6,944 bases of DNA from Clostridia bacterium (GCA_029239935.1 JARBTY010000165.1:1-6944), one strand, 5' to 3'; counted from the stretch's first letter, positions 1 to 6,357 are shown. Program-made: numbers and translations. Notes: generated by a model from the sequence alone, not told the origin.

Positions 1-363
1 AAATAACTGTGCCCAGTTAAGTACCCAAGCATCTTGAATAAGCTGTAAAAAGCCATAGGCTACCCCTGCTATTATGCCAGGAATAGGACCAAAAACCATA
101 GCGTATAAAATAACAGGGAACATACTAGCTAAGGTGATAGAACCGCCTTGAGGCATCTTATACAGTCTTATGTAAGATAATATAAAAGCAATAGCGATAC
201 ACATGCCTCCATAAACTAATTTTTTTGTAGTAAGGCGTGAGGAGGCTTTAGAGCCTTTTTTTGCTGTAACGACGAGGCCAATAACAGAAAGAACAAGTAT
301 TACTGCAATAATGCACCAGACAATAGGACTTACTTCTAACAATTTACCAAAAATAGCTTCCAT
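1..363 (-). CDS. thiT: ThiT, thiamine-binding S component of an ECF transporter (5' part only)
   Basis: Membrane protein that binds thiamine and, with the shared ECF energising module (not in this window), imports it. The first 121 residues are present and the rest lies beyond the left edge. The family signature is clear: KMPQGGSITLASMFPV at residues 69-84, followed by FGPIPGIIAG and YGFLQLIQDAWVLNWAQLF, the region that in ThiT contributes to the thiamine pocket and the following helices. Hydrophobic segments lie at about residues 14-34, 47-65, 77-92 and 94-110. The first helix plus the basic linker (KKGSKASSRLTTKK) is an N-terminal addition relative to the roughly 180-residue ThiT/YuaJ proteins I know. 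The ATG is preceded by GAAAGGGG about eight bases upstream. A TPP riboswitch in its leader independently supports the assignment. Recognition rests on family motifs; the function is by homology. Confidence 0.92.
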   Translation of the reverse strand, partial: MEAIFGKLLEVSPIVWCIIAVILVLSVIGLVVTAKKGSKASSRLTTKKLVYGGMCIAIAFILSYIRLYKMPQGGSITLASMFPVILYAMVFGPIPGIIAGVAYGFLQLIQDAWVLNWAQLF

Positions 364-379
364 GAAAAAAACCCCTTTC

Positions 380-398
380 AAGAGTAAAATTTACTCTT
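380..398. repeat. Short perfect inverted repeat just upstream of the thiT ribosome binding site
   Basis: AAGAGTAAA, a single A, then TTTACTCTT. The two 9-base arms are exact complements, so the thiT mRNA can form an AT-rich hairpin (a real loop would open the innermost pairs). It sits between the riboswitch terminator and the GAAAGGGG Shine-Dalgarno. It has no following T-run, so it is not a terminator. It may simply be a leader hairpin or a binding site; no function can be assigned. Confidence 0.5.
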
Positions 399-418
399 TG
401 CTAGAGGTAAAAAGCAAT

Positions 419-450
419 AAAAAAATCGCCTATACGAATGTGTAGGCAAT
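419..450 (-). terminator. Riboswitch-controlled intrinsic terminator of the thiT leader
   Basis: In the sense of the transcript, ATTGCCTA (450-443) pairs with TAGGCGAT (432-425), giving eight pairs including one U-G. The loop is CACATTCGTA and the stem runs into seven T residues (425-419). The loop contains CACATTCG (442-435), an exact complement of CGAATGTG (470-463), which overlaps the 3' strand of riboswitch helix P1. Antiterminator and P1 therefore cannot coexist. TPP-bound P1 frees the terminator, and absence of TPP allows CGAATGTG/CACATTCG pairing and read-through. Pairing is seen directly; the switching logic is inferred from known TPP riboswitches. Confidence 0.9.
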
Positions 451-466
451 AATGTGTTAGAGCACA

Positions 467-552
467 TTCGCTTCCTTGCAGCAGCATTATCTGTAAGCAA
501 GTTATAAGGGTCTGCACATATGGCACTCTCAGCTAAAAGCTCCCCTAGCAAA
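467..552 (-). promoter_or_regulatory. TPP (THI-element) riboswitch aptamer
   Basis: The transcript carries the THI-box landmarks in order: AGGGGAGC at the 5' side, CTGAGA (532-527), GACCC (512-508), GATAATG (491-485) and GCAAGGAAGC (479-470). Helix P1 is TTTGCT (552-547) with AGCGAA (472-467). P2 pairs the GGG of 545-542 with CCC at 510-508. P4 is CTTGC (501-497) with GCAAG (479-475), enclosing the CAG/CTG P5. The aptamer is compact, with a short P3 (AGC-rich, 541-531). It lies between a strong promoter and thiT, fitting feedback of thiamine uptake by TPP. A short open frame on the same strand across 378-569 is only the aptamer read as codons. Confidence 0.95.
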
Positions 553-576
553 AAATATTTAATTAACATTAAAAGA

Positions 577-605
577 ATTATAGTCTATTTTTATCTCAAT
601 GTCAA
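577..605 (-). promoter_or_regulatory. Consensus sigma-A promoter for the thiT leader
   Basis: TTGACA (605-600), exactly 17 bases, then TATAAT (582-577). Both hexamers and the spacing match the bacterial housekeeping consensus perfectly. Transcription should start near 570, about 18 bases before the first helix of the TPP riboswitch. The -35 begins only 24 bases after the stop codon of the lipoprotein gene. Confidence 0.9.
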
Positions 606-628
606 ATAGACAATCAGATAGAGTTACA

Positions 629-1309
629 CTAATTAAGTTCAAAAGGTTTAAGTAACTTATCGACTTCAACCATCTTGCCTTGGTGGTCAGTTGTTTTGAC
701 CTTTGCAAAGGACCAACCTTCCACCTTCGAAAGATTTGCACCGGCATCAATAAAAGGCTGCGGATTTAATACAAACACAATATCCTTATCATTTTTGCCC
801 ATATCTTTTGCCCATTCAAACATATTTCCATTTCCAAGAGAGATGCCATAATGGTCCAGATCAGCGTGGTACCCAATGCTTTCTCTATTGGTCTTAACAA
901 TTTGCTTAAAAGTATCCAAAGCGGTATCACTATCTGTATACTCAAAGGCATCTTGAGAAAGCTCAAAAGGCATATGAAGTTTGCCGGATGCTTCATCATA
1001 TTGATACTGCTCTGCCGGCAGGCGCTCTAGGGTTAACCCTGCCTCTATAAATGGAGCAGCATCAAAGGTTATGACAGCATCCGGGGTGCTACTAAAATCT
1101 TTGCTCCACTCAAATGTTTCGCCAGTAGGTGAAACAAGGCCCCAATAGCTATTAGCTTCATCAAAGGCAACTTTATCCCCTAATTGATCTAGAAGAGCCT
1201 CAAAGGAGGTGACAGCTGTTTTGCCGATGACATCTGCTTCAGCGCAGGCAGACAATAAGAGAGTTGAGGCAAGAATAGAGCTAAGTATTAGAGTCTTTTT
1301 AATTTTCAT
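629..1309 (-). CDS. Exported lipoprotein with an internally duplicated domain, in the copA operon
   Basis: 226 residues. I do not recognise the family. Residues 1-21 are a lipoprotein signal peptide (MKIKK, a hydrophobic stretch, then LLLSAC), so Cys22 should be lipidated and the protein anchored outside the membrane. The mature part contains two related units, about 46-118 and 144-226. Unit 1 has YWGLVSPTGETFEWSKD, FDAAPFIEAG and GKLHMPFELS; unit 2 has HYGISLGNGNMFEWAKD, LNPQPFIDAG and DKLLKPFELN. Shared marks are a WG/YG, FEW(S/A)KD, PFI(E/D)AG and a final PFEL. The ATG at 1309 is chosen because GGAGG lies 8 bases upstream; an in-frame TTG at 1324 would overlap that site. It starts 25 bases after the copA stop with no terminator between, so co-transcription is likely. 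There is no Cys apart from Cys22 and no His/Met cluster, so a direct copper site is not evident. A role in copper stress is inferred from context only. Confidence 0.85.
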   Translation of the reverse strand: MKIKKTLILSSILASTLLLSACAEADVIGKTAVTSFEALLDQLGDKVAFDEANSYWGLVSPTGETFEWSKDFSSTPDAVITFDAAPFIEAGLTLERLPAEQYQYDEASGKLHMPFELSQDAFEYTDSDTALDTFKQIVKTNRESIGYHADLDHYGISLGNGNMFEWAKDMGKNDKDIVFVLNPQPFIDAGANLSKVEGWSFAKVKTTDHQGKMVEVDKLLKPFELN

Positions 1310-1334
1310 GATTATTTCCTCCAAATTTTAATGA

Positions 1335-3794
1335 TTAAGGTTTAAAGCGTTTTAGTCTTAGGGCGTTAGCAAGTACAGATACAGAGCTTAGAGACATTGC
1401 AGCAGCAGCGAACATTGGATTGAGTTTTGGTCCTCCAAAAGCATAGAGCAGACCGGCTGCAAGAGGAATACCTGCTGTGTTGTAGGCAAAAGCCCAAAAT
1501 AGATTTTGCTTGATATTTCGAATAGTACTTTTACTTAATTTGATAGCTGTAGGCACATCCATAAGGTCACTTCTCATTAATACAATATCAGCAGATTCTA
1601 TGGCAACATCAGTACCAGAACCAATGGCGATGCCGATATCCGCTTGAGCGAGGGCAGGTGCATCATTAATACCGTCCCCTACCATGGCCACCTTTTTACC
1701 TTCTAACTGAAGTTTTTTAACTTCACTTGCCTTATCTTCCGGTAATACTTCTGCGAGGACACGGTCAATACCTACAAGCCTCGCGATTGCTTCAGCAGTC
1801 CTTTTATTGTCGCCTGTTATCATGGCAACTTCTATACCCATTTTATGAAGTTTTTCTATAGCTTTTGCACTGCTGGCCTTAACAATATCAGCCACAGCGA
1901 TAATACCAGCTAGCTGTCCATCAATAGAGATGTACATAGGGGTTTTCCCTTCAGAAGCAAGTTGATCTGATGCTGCTTCAAGGGATGAAAGATTAATATT
2001 TTTTTCTATCATAAGCTTGCGGTTGCCAAGATAAATCACTTTGCCATCTAATGTAACTTCTATACCGTGACCAGGAATGGCATTAAAACTGTCCATTTTT
2101 AAGATTTCAAGATTATTTTTTTCGGCATCTCTTACGATAGCTTCACCTAAAGGATGCTCTGAGCCTTTTTCAGCGGATGCAGCAATTTGCAGAAGCTTAT
2201 GTTTATCGATTAAATCTGTTGTTAGAATATCTGTGACAGTTGGTCTGCCTTCTGTAATCGTACCGGTTTTATCAAATACGATAGTTTGGATTTTATGAGT
2301 ACTCTCAAGAGCCTCACCGCCTTTAATAAGTACACCGTATTCAGCACCTTTTCCTGTTCCCACCATGATAGCTGTAGGGGTAGCAAGACCCAGTGCACAA
2401 GGGCACGCAATAACAAGGACAGATATAAATATGGTAAGAGCAAATACAGAGCTTTGCCCTGTCAGGTACCAGGCTAAGGCAGATAAAATGGCAATACCAA
2501 AAACAATAGGAACAAAATAACCTGATACGATATCGGCCATTTGAGCAATAGGAGCCTTAGAGCCCTGAGCATCTTCCACCAATTTAATAATTTGAGCTAA
2601 GGCAGTGTCACTGCCAACTTTTGTTGCTTTAAATTTGATAAGGCCATTTTTGTTAATACTTGCCCCGATGACTTTATCACCGATTCTTTTCTCTACAGGC
2701 ATGCTTTCACCCGTAAGCATAGATTCATCAATGGAGGTATTGCCTTCTATAACTTCCCCGTCTACAGGGATTTTTTCACCCGGTTTAGCCAAAAGAATAT
2801 CACCAACTTCTACTTCTTCGATAGGAATCTCAATCTCTTTGCCATCCTGAATAACTAGGGCTGTTTTGGGAGCTAACCCCATAAGCTTTTTGATGGCTTC
2901 AGAAGTTTTACCTTTAGAGACAGCTTCAAGAGATTTCCCGAGGAGAATAAGGGTAATAATAACGCCCGCTGTTTCAAAATACAAATCATCTACATGCATA
3001 AACTCTCCTATAGAGATTTTGTAGATAGAGTAAATACTATAAAGAACAGCTGCAGAGGTGCCCATCGCTATCAGCGAATCCATATTTGGGCTTCGCCTGA
3101 AAATGGCTTTAAAACCTACAGTATAAAATTTATAGCCTGCAATAACAACTGGAATAGTCAAAAATAGTTCAACTAAGGCATAAATAAGAGGATACTGCAT
3201 AGGTGCAAGCCATTTAGGAAAAGGAAGCGTAACCCATGGAATCATCGGTGCCATAGCGATATAAAGCAGAGGCAACGAAAAAACAGCAGAGACAATGAAT
3301 TTAGTCCATAAGGTTTTGATTTCTTTATCTTTTCGTGCTTTATCATCATCTATGGTACTGCCAGATTCCAGTTCAAGCGGCTCATATCCAGCTTTTGAAA
3401 TAGCTTGTTTGATGGCAGATAATCTTGTTTGCTGCGTATTGTATTTAATATTGGCTTTTTCGGTTGCAAAGTTAACACTTATGTGATCAATACCCTCAAG
3501 TTTATTGACAGCTCTTTCAACCGCTTTGGCACATGCTGCGCAGGTCATACCCGCTATAGGGATAACCACTTCTTTGGTTGTTTGTTCTTCTAAAGCTTCA
3601 TAACCAGCTTTGGCCACAGCGGATTTAATCGCTTGCGTATCGAGTTTTGAGGAATCATAGGTAACACTTAGTTTTTCGGTTGCAAAGTTGACATTAGCAT
3701 TTTCGACGCCTTCTAGTTTATTAACAGCCCGTTCTGCTGCTTTAGCGCATGCCGCGCAGGTCATACCTATGACCTTAAGACTTTCGGTTTTCAT
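1335..3794 (-). CDS. copA: CopA, Cu(I)-exporting P1B-type ATPase with two N-terminal metal-binding domains
   Basis: 819-residue membrane pump that uses ATP to move Cu(I) out of the cytoplasm. In order: two heavy-metal-associated domains, about residues 5-67 and 76-140, each with GMTCAAC (Cys13/16 and Cys85/88); membrane helices from about 163; the actuator TGE at 361-363; the transport-site CPC at 464-466; the phosphorylation motif DKTGT with Asp508; the P1B-specific HP at 547-548; GDGIND at 706-711; and the last two helices with YN (771-772) and MxxSS (800-804). CPC, YN and MxxSS together mark the Cu(I)/Ag(I) subgroup. Length is normal for a two-domain CopA and nothing is missing. The ATG at 3794 is preferred, with AAGGAG about 8 bases upstream; the in-frame GTG at 3803 would abut that site. 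It has its own promoter and a CsoR-like operator, and the lipoprotein gene follows it. Confidence 0.97.
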   Translation of the reverse strand: MKTESLKVIGMTCAACAKAAERAVNKLEGVENANVNFATEKLSVTYDSSKLDTQAIKSAVAKAGYEALEEQTTKEVVIPIAGMTCAACAKAVERAVNKLEGIDHISVNFATEKANIKYNTQQTRLSAIKQAISKAGYEPLELESGSTIDDDKARKDKEIKTLWTKFIVSAVFSLPLLYIAMAPMIPWVTLPFPKWLAPMQYPLIYALVELFLTIPVVIAGYKFYTVGFKAIFRRSPNMDSLIAMGTSAAVLYSIYSIYKISIGEFMHVDDLYFETAGVIITLILLGKSLEAVSKGKTSEAIKKLMGLAPKTALVIQDGKEIEIPIEEVEVGDILLAKPGEKIPVDGEVIEGNTSIDESMLTGESMPVEKRIGDKVIGASINKNGLIKFKATKVGSDTALAQIIKLVEDAQGSKAPIAQMADIVSGYFVPIVFGIAILSALAWYLTGQSSVFALTIFISVLVIACPCALGLATPTAIMVGTGKGAEYGVLIKGGEALESTHKIQTIVFDKTGTITEGRPTVTDILTTDLIDKHKLLQIAASAEKGSEHPLGEAIVRDAEKNNLEILKMDSFNAIPGHGIEVTLDGKVIYLGNRKLMIEKNINLSSLEAASDQLASEGKTPMYISIDGQLAGIIAVADIVKASSAKAIEKLHKMGIEVAMITGDNKRTAEAIARLVGIDRVLAEVLPEDKASEVKKLQLEGKKVAMVGDGINDAPALAQADIGIAIGSGTDVAIESADIVLMRSDLMDVPTAIKLSKSTIRNIKQNLFWAFAYNTAGIPLAAGLLYAFGGPKLNPMFAAAAMSLSSVSVLANALRLKRFKP

Positions 3795-3830
3795 TTCCCA
3801 CACTCCTTTTTCTTTTATATATAAAACAAT

Positions 3831-3852
3831 CCCTACCCCATGGGGAGGGGGT
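3831..3852. promoter_or_regulatory. CsoR-like copper operator in the copA leader
   Basis: On the plus strand, CCC TA CCCC AT GGGG AG GGG: a GC-rich interrupted inverted repeat in otherwise very AT-rich DNA, ending in GGTA. The arms CCCC/GGGG and CCC/GGG are exact, separated by a two-base mismatch on each side. CsoR-family copper repressors bind pseudo-palindromes of this G/C-tract, TACCCC...GGGGTA type at copA/copZ promoters. It lies about 10 bases downstream of the copA -10 box, at or just after the likely start site, a position that would block transcription. No csoR gene is in the window, so the repressor must be encoded elsewhere. A CopY-type box (TACAnnTGTA) is not present. Confidence 0.75.
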
Positions 3853-3860
3853 ATATTTGT

Positions 3861-3888
3861 ATTGTATCATATAGGCGTGAATTGTCAA
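3861..3888 (-). promoter_or_regulatory. copA promoter
   Basis: TTGACA (3888-3883), 16 bases, TACAAT (3866-3861), with a TG one base before the -10 (extended -10, TGATACAAT). The -35 matches consensus perfectly and the -10 matches five of six. The start site should be near 3854, directly against the CsoR-like operator. The -35 starts seven bases after the stop of the upstream gene, so copA can be transcribed independently of it. Confidence 0.82.
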
Positions 3889-3895
3889 CTATTTA

Positions 3896-4267
3896 TTAGG
3901 GAAGCAGATTGAGAAGTTCCATGAGTTTAGCATACTGTTCTTTAGAAATGACTTCATTTTGAAGAAGTTCATAGACTAATAAGATGCTTTTATCTGGTTC
4001 TATTTTGTAAGAAGGTTTCAAGTTTTTCCAGTAATAGGTATAAATAGCATCAACATCTGCGTCTGTAAGTATTTTTTGCTTTTTCAAGATACTTATAGCA
4101 CTCGTTAATTTTTTATAGTTACTATGAAACGGAGCAGTATCAGCCGACAAGTGGATAGGTGTAATGAATAAAATGTTGTTTTGCAAAATGCTTTCAGAAG
4201 CATACAGGAAGTTTGGGGGTATAACGAGACACCAAGTTATTAGGAAACATAAAATATTAGTTTTCAT
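3896..4267 (-). CDS. Small exported protein of unknown function, upstream of copA
   Basis: 123 residues, family not recognised. The N-terminus is a signal peptide (MKTN, hydrophobic 5-22, possible cleavage after Ala23 in LYASES), so the product is probably secreted or membrane-attached. There is no lipobox. The mature part is short and mostly helical, with two similar helix-turn-helix-like units: an AISILKKQKILTDADVDAIY stretch (about 57-76) and a VYELLQNEVISKEQYAKLMELL stretch (about 98-119). Each has the pattern of a leucine-rich helix, a basic or polar turn ending in I-L/S, an acidic residue, then a second helix, reminiscent of SHOCT-like hairpins. The ATG follows AAAGGTG at a suitable distance. 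The gene ends seven bases before the copA -35 on the same strand, with no terminator between. A link to copper is positional only. The two Cys (7, 13) lie in the signal peptide, so the mature protein has none. Confidence 0.75.
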   Translation of the reverse strand: MKTNILCFLITWCLVIPPNFLYASESILQNNILFITPIHLSADTAPFHSNYKKLTSAISILKKQKILTDADVDAIYTYYWKNLKPSYKIEPDKSILLVYELLQNEVISKEQYAKLMELLNLLP

Positions 4268-4397
4268 TATAAAATCACCTTTCGCAAAGAATAACTGAAA
4301 TAGGTTGGTATGTTTGTAGATAGTATAACCTTGATGGTACTTATTATTAGAAAAGATGGCAAAGCAATCGACTATAAAACATATAAAAATTCATAGT

Positions 4398-4410
4398 TAC
4401 TATTATAGTA
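4398..4410. repeat. 13-base palindrome in the divergent promoter region
   Basis: TACTAT T ATAGTA, with perfect 6-base arms, placed six bases before the -35 of the rightward promoter. Read on the minus strand it contains TATAAT (4407-4402), which could be a -10 box for the 123-residue gene about 135 bases downstream, although no good -35 sits 16-18 bases before it. It may therefore be a repressor site or a leftward -10. The rest of 4268-4416 is AT-rich with no gene; a second weak leftward -10 (TATACT, 4327-4322) also lacks a convincing -35. Confidence 0.35.
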
Positions 4411-4416
4411 GATGGC

Positions 4417-4450
4417 TTGACAATAGATTGGTATTTGATTATTCTATAAT
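4417..4450 (+). promoter_or_regulatory. Promoter for the proS T-box leader
   Basis: TTGACA (4417-4422) is a perfect -35. Seventeen bases on is TATTCT (4440-4445), matching four of six of the -10 consensus. A perfect TATAAT overlaps it at 4445-4450 but would need a 22-base spacer. Either way transcription should start near 4452-4457, about 40 bases before T-box Stem I. The -35 is solid; the exact -10 is uncertain. Confidence 0.65.
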
Positions 4451-4494
4451 AAGAGTAATACGTTTAGAGTAAAACTTATAAGAATAATAGAAAA

Positions 4495-4745
4495 CCAGCT
4501 ATGAAGAGAAATCAATAAAGTAGCCTACTTTAGAGGGAAAGAGAAGAAGTCCGTCTGGCTGAAAGACTTCTATAAAAGTGAGCTTTATTGTCCAAGTCTT
4601 GGAGCACTGCGTAAAATCATAAGCGCAGCGGGATCTCCCGTTATAGAGATCTTAAGAGAATAAAGCAGGTAGTTAAAAACTTACTTTATTAATCAGGGTG
4701 GTACCGCCGATTATTTTGGCCCCTATGCGACTAAGCATAGGGGCT
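4495..4745 (+). promoter_or_regulatory. T-box leader, tRNA-Pro responsive (specifier CCA)
   Basis: Senses uncharged tRNA-Pro and permits transcription of proS. Landmarks: ATGAAGAGAA at 4501-4510 (Stem I kink-turn region); proximal helix AATAAAG (4514-4520) with CTTTATT (4583-4589); AGAGGG (AG-bulge region) at 4532-4537; distal hairpin AGAAGTC/GACTTCT (4545-4551, 4565-4571) with the GGCTGAAAG-type apical loop; a specifier loop whose only Pro codon is CCA (4592-4594), followed by A; then CTTGGAGC closing Stem I. CTGCG/CGCAG (4607-4611, 4624-4628) and GATCTC/GAGATC with CCGTTA (4632-4651) follow, then hairpin 4659-4690. The T-box AGGGTGGTACCGCC (4695-4708) forms the antiterminator: AGGG with CCCT (4721-4724), GCC (4706-4708) with GGC (4718-4720), leaving the TGGTACC bulge for the tRNA 3' end. 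The class is secure. The specifier choice rests on position and on the downstream gene. Confidence 0.95.
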
Positions 4746-4748
4746 TTA
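4719..4748 (+). terminator. T-box leader terminator
   Basis: GCCCCTATGC (4719-4728), loop GACTAA, GCATAGGGGC (4735-4744): ten perfect pairs. The 5' arm includes CCCT (4721-4724), which the antiterminator also needs, so the two structures exclude each other. The following U-tract is poor (TTTACTAATTT), weaker than in most T-box terminators. Confidence 0.88.
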
Positions 4749-4803
4749 CTAATTTATGCAAACAAGACCTAACTTAAGGCAAGAGACTAACAAATTGCAG
4801 ACT

Positions 4804-4833
4804 TTGAAAGTTAGAGATAAAACAAATTATATT
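4804..4833 (+). promoter_or_regulatory. Possible second proS promoter after the T-box terminator
   Basis: TTGAAA (4804-4809), 18 bases, TATATT (4828-4833), each one base off consensus. A start near 4840 would produce an almost leaderless message that begins at the AGGAGG ribosome binding site and bypasses the T-box. The stretch is AT-rich, so a chance match is quite possible. Confidence 0.3.
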
Positions 4834-4851
4834 AAATATTAGGAGGTTGTC

Positions 4852-6288
4852 ATGGCAGGCAAGCAGAAATTTGTATCAGAAATAACAGATATGGATAAAG
4901 ATTTTGCTCAGTGGTATACAGATGTTGTAAAAAAAGCTGAGTTAGTAGACTATGCAAGTGTAAGAGGATGTATGATTATTAAACCACATGGGTATGCCAT
5001 ATGGGAGCTTATTCAAAAGGAGCTTGATAGACGCTTTAAGGAGACAGGACATGTCAATGTCTATATGCCTATGTTTATACCAGAGAGCTTGCTGCAAAGA
5101 GAAAAAGACCATGTAGAAGGCTTTGCACCGGAAGTTGCTTGGGTAACTCATGGGGGCAATGAAAAACTAACAGAAAGACTTTGTGTAAGACCTACGTCAG
5201 AAACATTATTTTGTGACCACTATGCAAAAGAAATACAATCTCATAGGGACCTTCCAAAGCTTTATAACCAATGGTGTTCGGTGGTACGCTGGGAAAAGAC
5301 GACTCGTCCGTTTCTCCGTACATTAGAATTTTTATGGCAAGAGGGACATACTGCTCACGCAACAGCTGAAGAAGCAGAAGAAGAAACTGTACGCATGCTC
5401 AATGTGTATGCGGAGTTTTGTGAAAATGTCCTAGCTATCCCAGTTATCAAAGGACAAAAAACAGAAAAAGAAAAATTTGCAGGCGCAAAAGCAACCTATA
5501 CGATTGAAAGTTTGATGCATGATGGCAAAGCCCTTCAGTCAGGAACCAGTCATAACTTTGGAGATGGCTTTGCAAAAGCATTTAATATTCAGTACACAGA
5601 TAAAAATAACCAATTACAATATGTACATCAAACCTCATGGGGTATGACGACTCGCCTGATAGGTGCACTTATCATGGTGCATGGAGATAACAGCGGCCTT
5701 GTTGTACCTCCAGCGGCAGCGCCTATACAAGTTATGATTATTCCGGTAGCACAACATAAAGAGGGTGTACTTGATAAAGCTTTTGAACTCAAAGAAAAGC
5801 TTTCAAAACAAATCAGAGTCAAAGTAGATGACAGCGATAAATCTCCAGGCTGGAAATTCAGTGAGCATGAGATGAAAGGTGTTCCTATTCGTCTAGAAAT
5901 AGGCCCTAAAGACATCGAAGCGAATCAGGCAGTCCTTGCAAGACGTGATACAGGAGAAAAAGTTATCGTATCTTTAGATCATATTGAAGAAGAAGTGACA
6001 AAAATCCTTGAAACGATGCAAAAGGAAATGCTGGAGAGAGCAAGGGCTCATAGAAATGCCCATACTTACTCAGCAGCTACGATGGAAGTTTTTGCAAAAA
6101 CAGTAGAAGAAACCCCAGGTTTTATCAAAGCAATGTGGTGTGGAGATCAGGCCTGTGAGCTTAAAATAAAAGAAGAAACCGGTGCGACATCCCGCTGCAT
6201 GCCATTTGAGCAAGAGCAAATAGCGGACACCTGCGTATGCTGCGGCAAACCTGCTAAAAAGATGGTTTATTGGGGCAAAGCTTATTAA
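4852..6288 (+). CDS. proS: Prolyl-tRNA synthetase, short archaeal/eukaryotic-like type (ProS type 3)
   Basis: 478-residue cytoplasmic class II enzyme that joins proline to tRNA-Pro. Seen: VRPTSE (112-117), which binds proline and ATP; motif 2 starting [24 protein letters not shown] (146-169); motif 3 region with [19 protein letters not shown] (261-279); an anticodon-binding domain from about 290 with [14 protein letters not shown] (343-356); and a C-terminal zinc-type domain with Cys430, Cys435, Cys461 and Cys463/464, ending in the Tyr478 typical of this type. The bacterial-type insertion (editing) domain between motifs 2 and 3 is absent, as expected for about 480 residues versus about 570 for the E. 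coli type. The start follows AGGAGG by five bases. The T-box leader upstream, with a Pro codon, matches the product. It is probably cleared by a trans-editing factor elsewhere, which is inference. Confidence 0.97.
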   Translation: MAGKQKFVSEITDMDKDFAQWYTDVVKKAELVDYASVRGCMIIKPHGYAIWELIQKELDRRFKETGHVNVYMPMFIPESLLQREKDHVEGFAPEVAWVTHGGNEKLTERLCVRPTSETLFCDHYAKEIQSHRDLPKLYNQWCSVVRWEKTTRPFLRTLEFLWQEGHTAHATAEEAEEETVRMLNVYAEFCENVLAIPVIKGQKTEKEKFAGAKATYTIESLMHDGKALQSGTSHNFGDGFAKAFNIQYTDKNNQLQYVHQTSWGMTTRLIGALIMVHGDNSGLVVPPAAAPIQVMIIPVAQHKEGVLDKAFELKEKLSKQIRVKVDDSDKSPGWKFSEHEMKGVPIRLEIGPKDIEANQAVLARRDTGEKVIVSLDHIEEEVTKILETMQKEMLERARAHRNAHTYSAATMEVFAKTVEETPGFIKAMWCGDQACELKIKEETGATSRCMPFEQEQIADTCVCCGKPAKKMVYWGKAY

Positions 6289-6293
6289 GATAT

Positions 6294-6330
6294 CCTTATA
6301 ATGAAGTATTGTCTAAAAGATACTATAAGG
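6294..6330 (+). repeat. Imperfect hairpin after proS, without a T-run
   Basis: CCTTATA (6294-6300) pairs with TATAAGG (6324-6330), and GTAT (6306-6309) with ATAC (6320-6323), with a five-base bulge between the helices. What follows is GCGTGCATAAAAAGG, so it is not a normal intrinsic terminator. Transcription from proS may continue into the next gene, or the hairpin may stabilise the 3' end of processed proS RNA. Confidence 0.4.
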
Positions 6331-6357
6331 CGTGCATAAAAAGGCAAGTTAAATAGA

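Noticed and set aside
378..569. A 63-codon open frame on the minus strand upstream of thiT
   Set aside because: It coincides with the TPP aptamer and terminator. The RNA structure explains the sequence and the translation has no protein-like features.
559..999. Open frames on the minus strand (559-750, 766-999) overlapping the lipoprotein gene
   Set aside because: They are out-of-frame shadows of the lipoprotein coding sequence, with no suitable ribosome binding sites or recognisable domains.
1310..1324. TTG at 1324 as the lipoprotein start
   Set aside because: The TTG overlaps the GGAGG that serves the ATG at 1309, and the signal peptide begins naturally at MKIKK.
3795..3803. GTG at 3803 as the copA start
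   Set aside because: It abuts the AAGGAG ribosome binding site; the ATG at 3794 has normal spacing and gives the usual CopA N-terminus.
2077..3912. Several open frames of 60-80 codons on the plus strand opposite copA, and one on the minus strand at 2222-2443
   Set aside because: They are low-complexity antisense or off-frame readings of the conserved copA gene. None has convincing initiation signals.
4445..4450. Perfect TATAAT as the -10 partner of TTGACA at 4417
   Set aside because: The spacer would be 22 bases, outside the usual 16-18. TATTCT at 4440 fits better, though the TATAAT may still help, so both are covered in one promoter entry.
4942..5915. Minus-strand open frames inside proS (4942-5151, 5628-5915)
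   Set aside because: Antisense shadows of a strongly conserved gene with no supporting signals.
6294..6330. Hairpin after proS as an intrinsic terminator
   Set aside because: No T-run follows on either strand, and the stem is interrupted by a five-base bulge.
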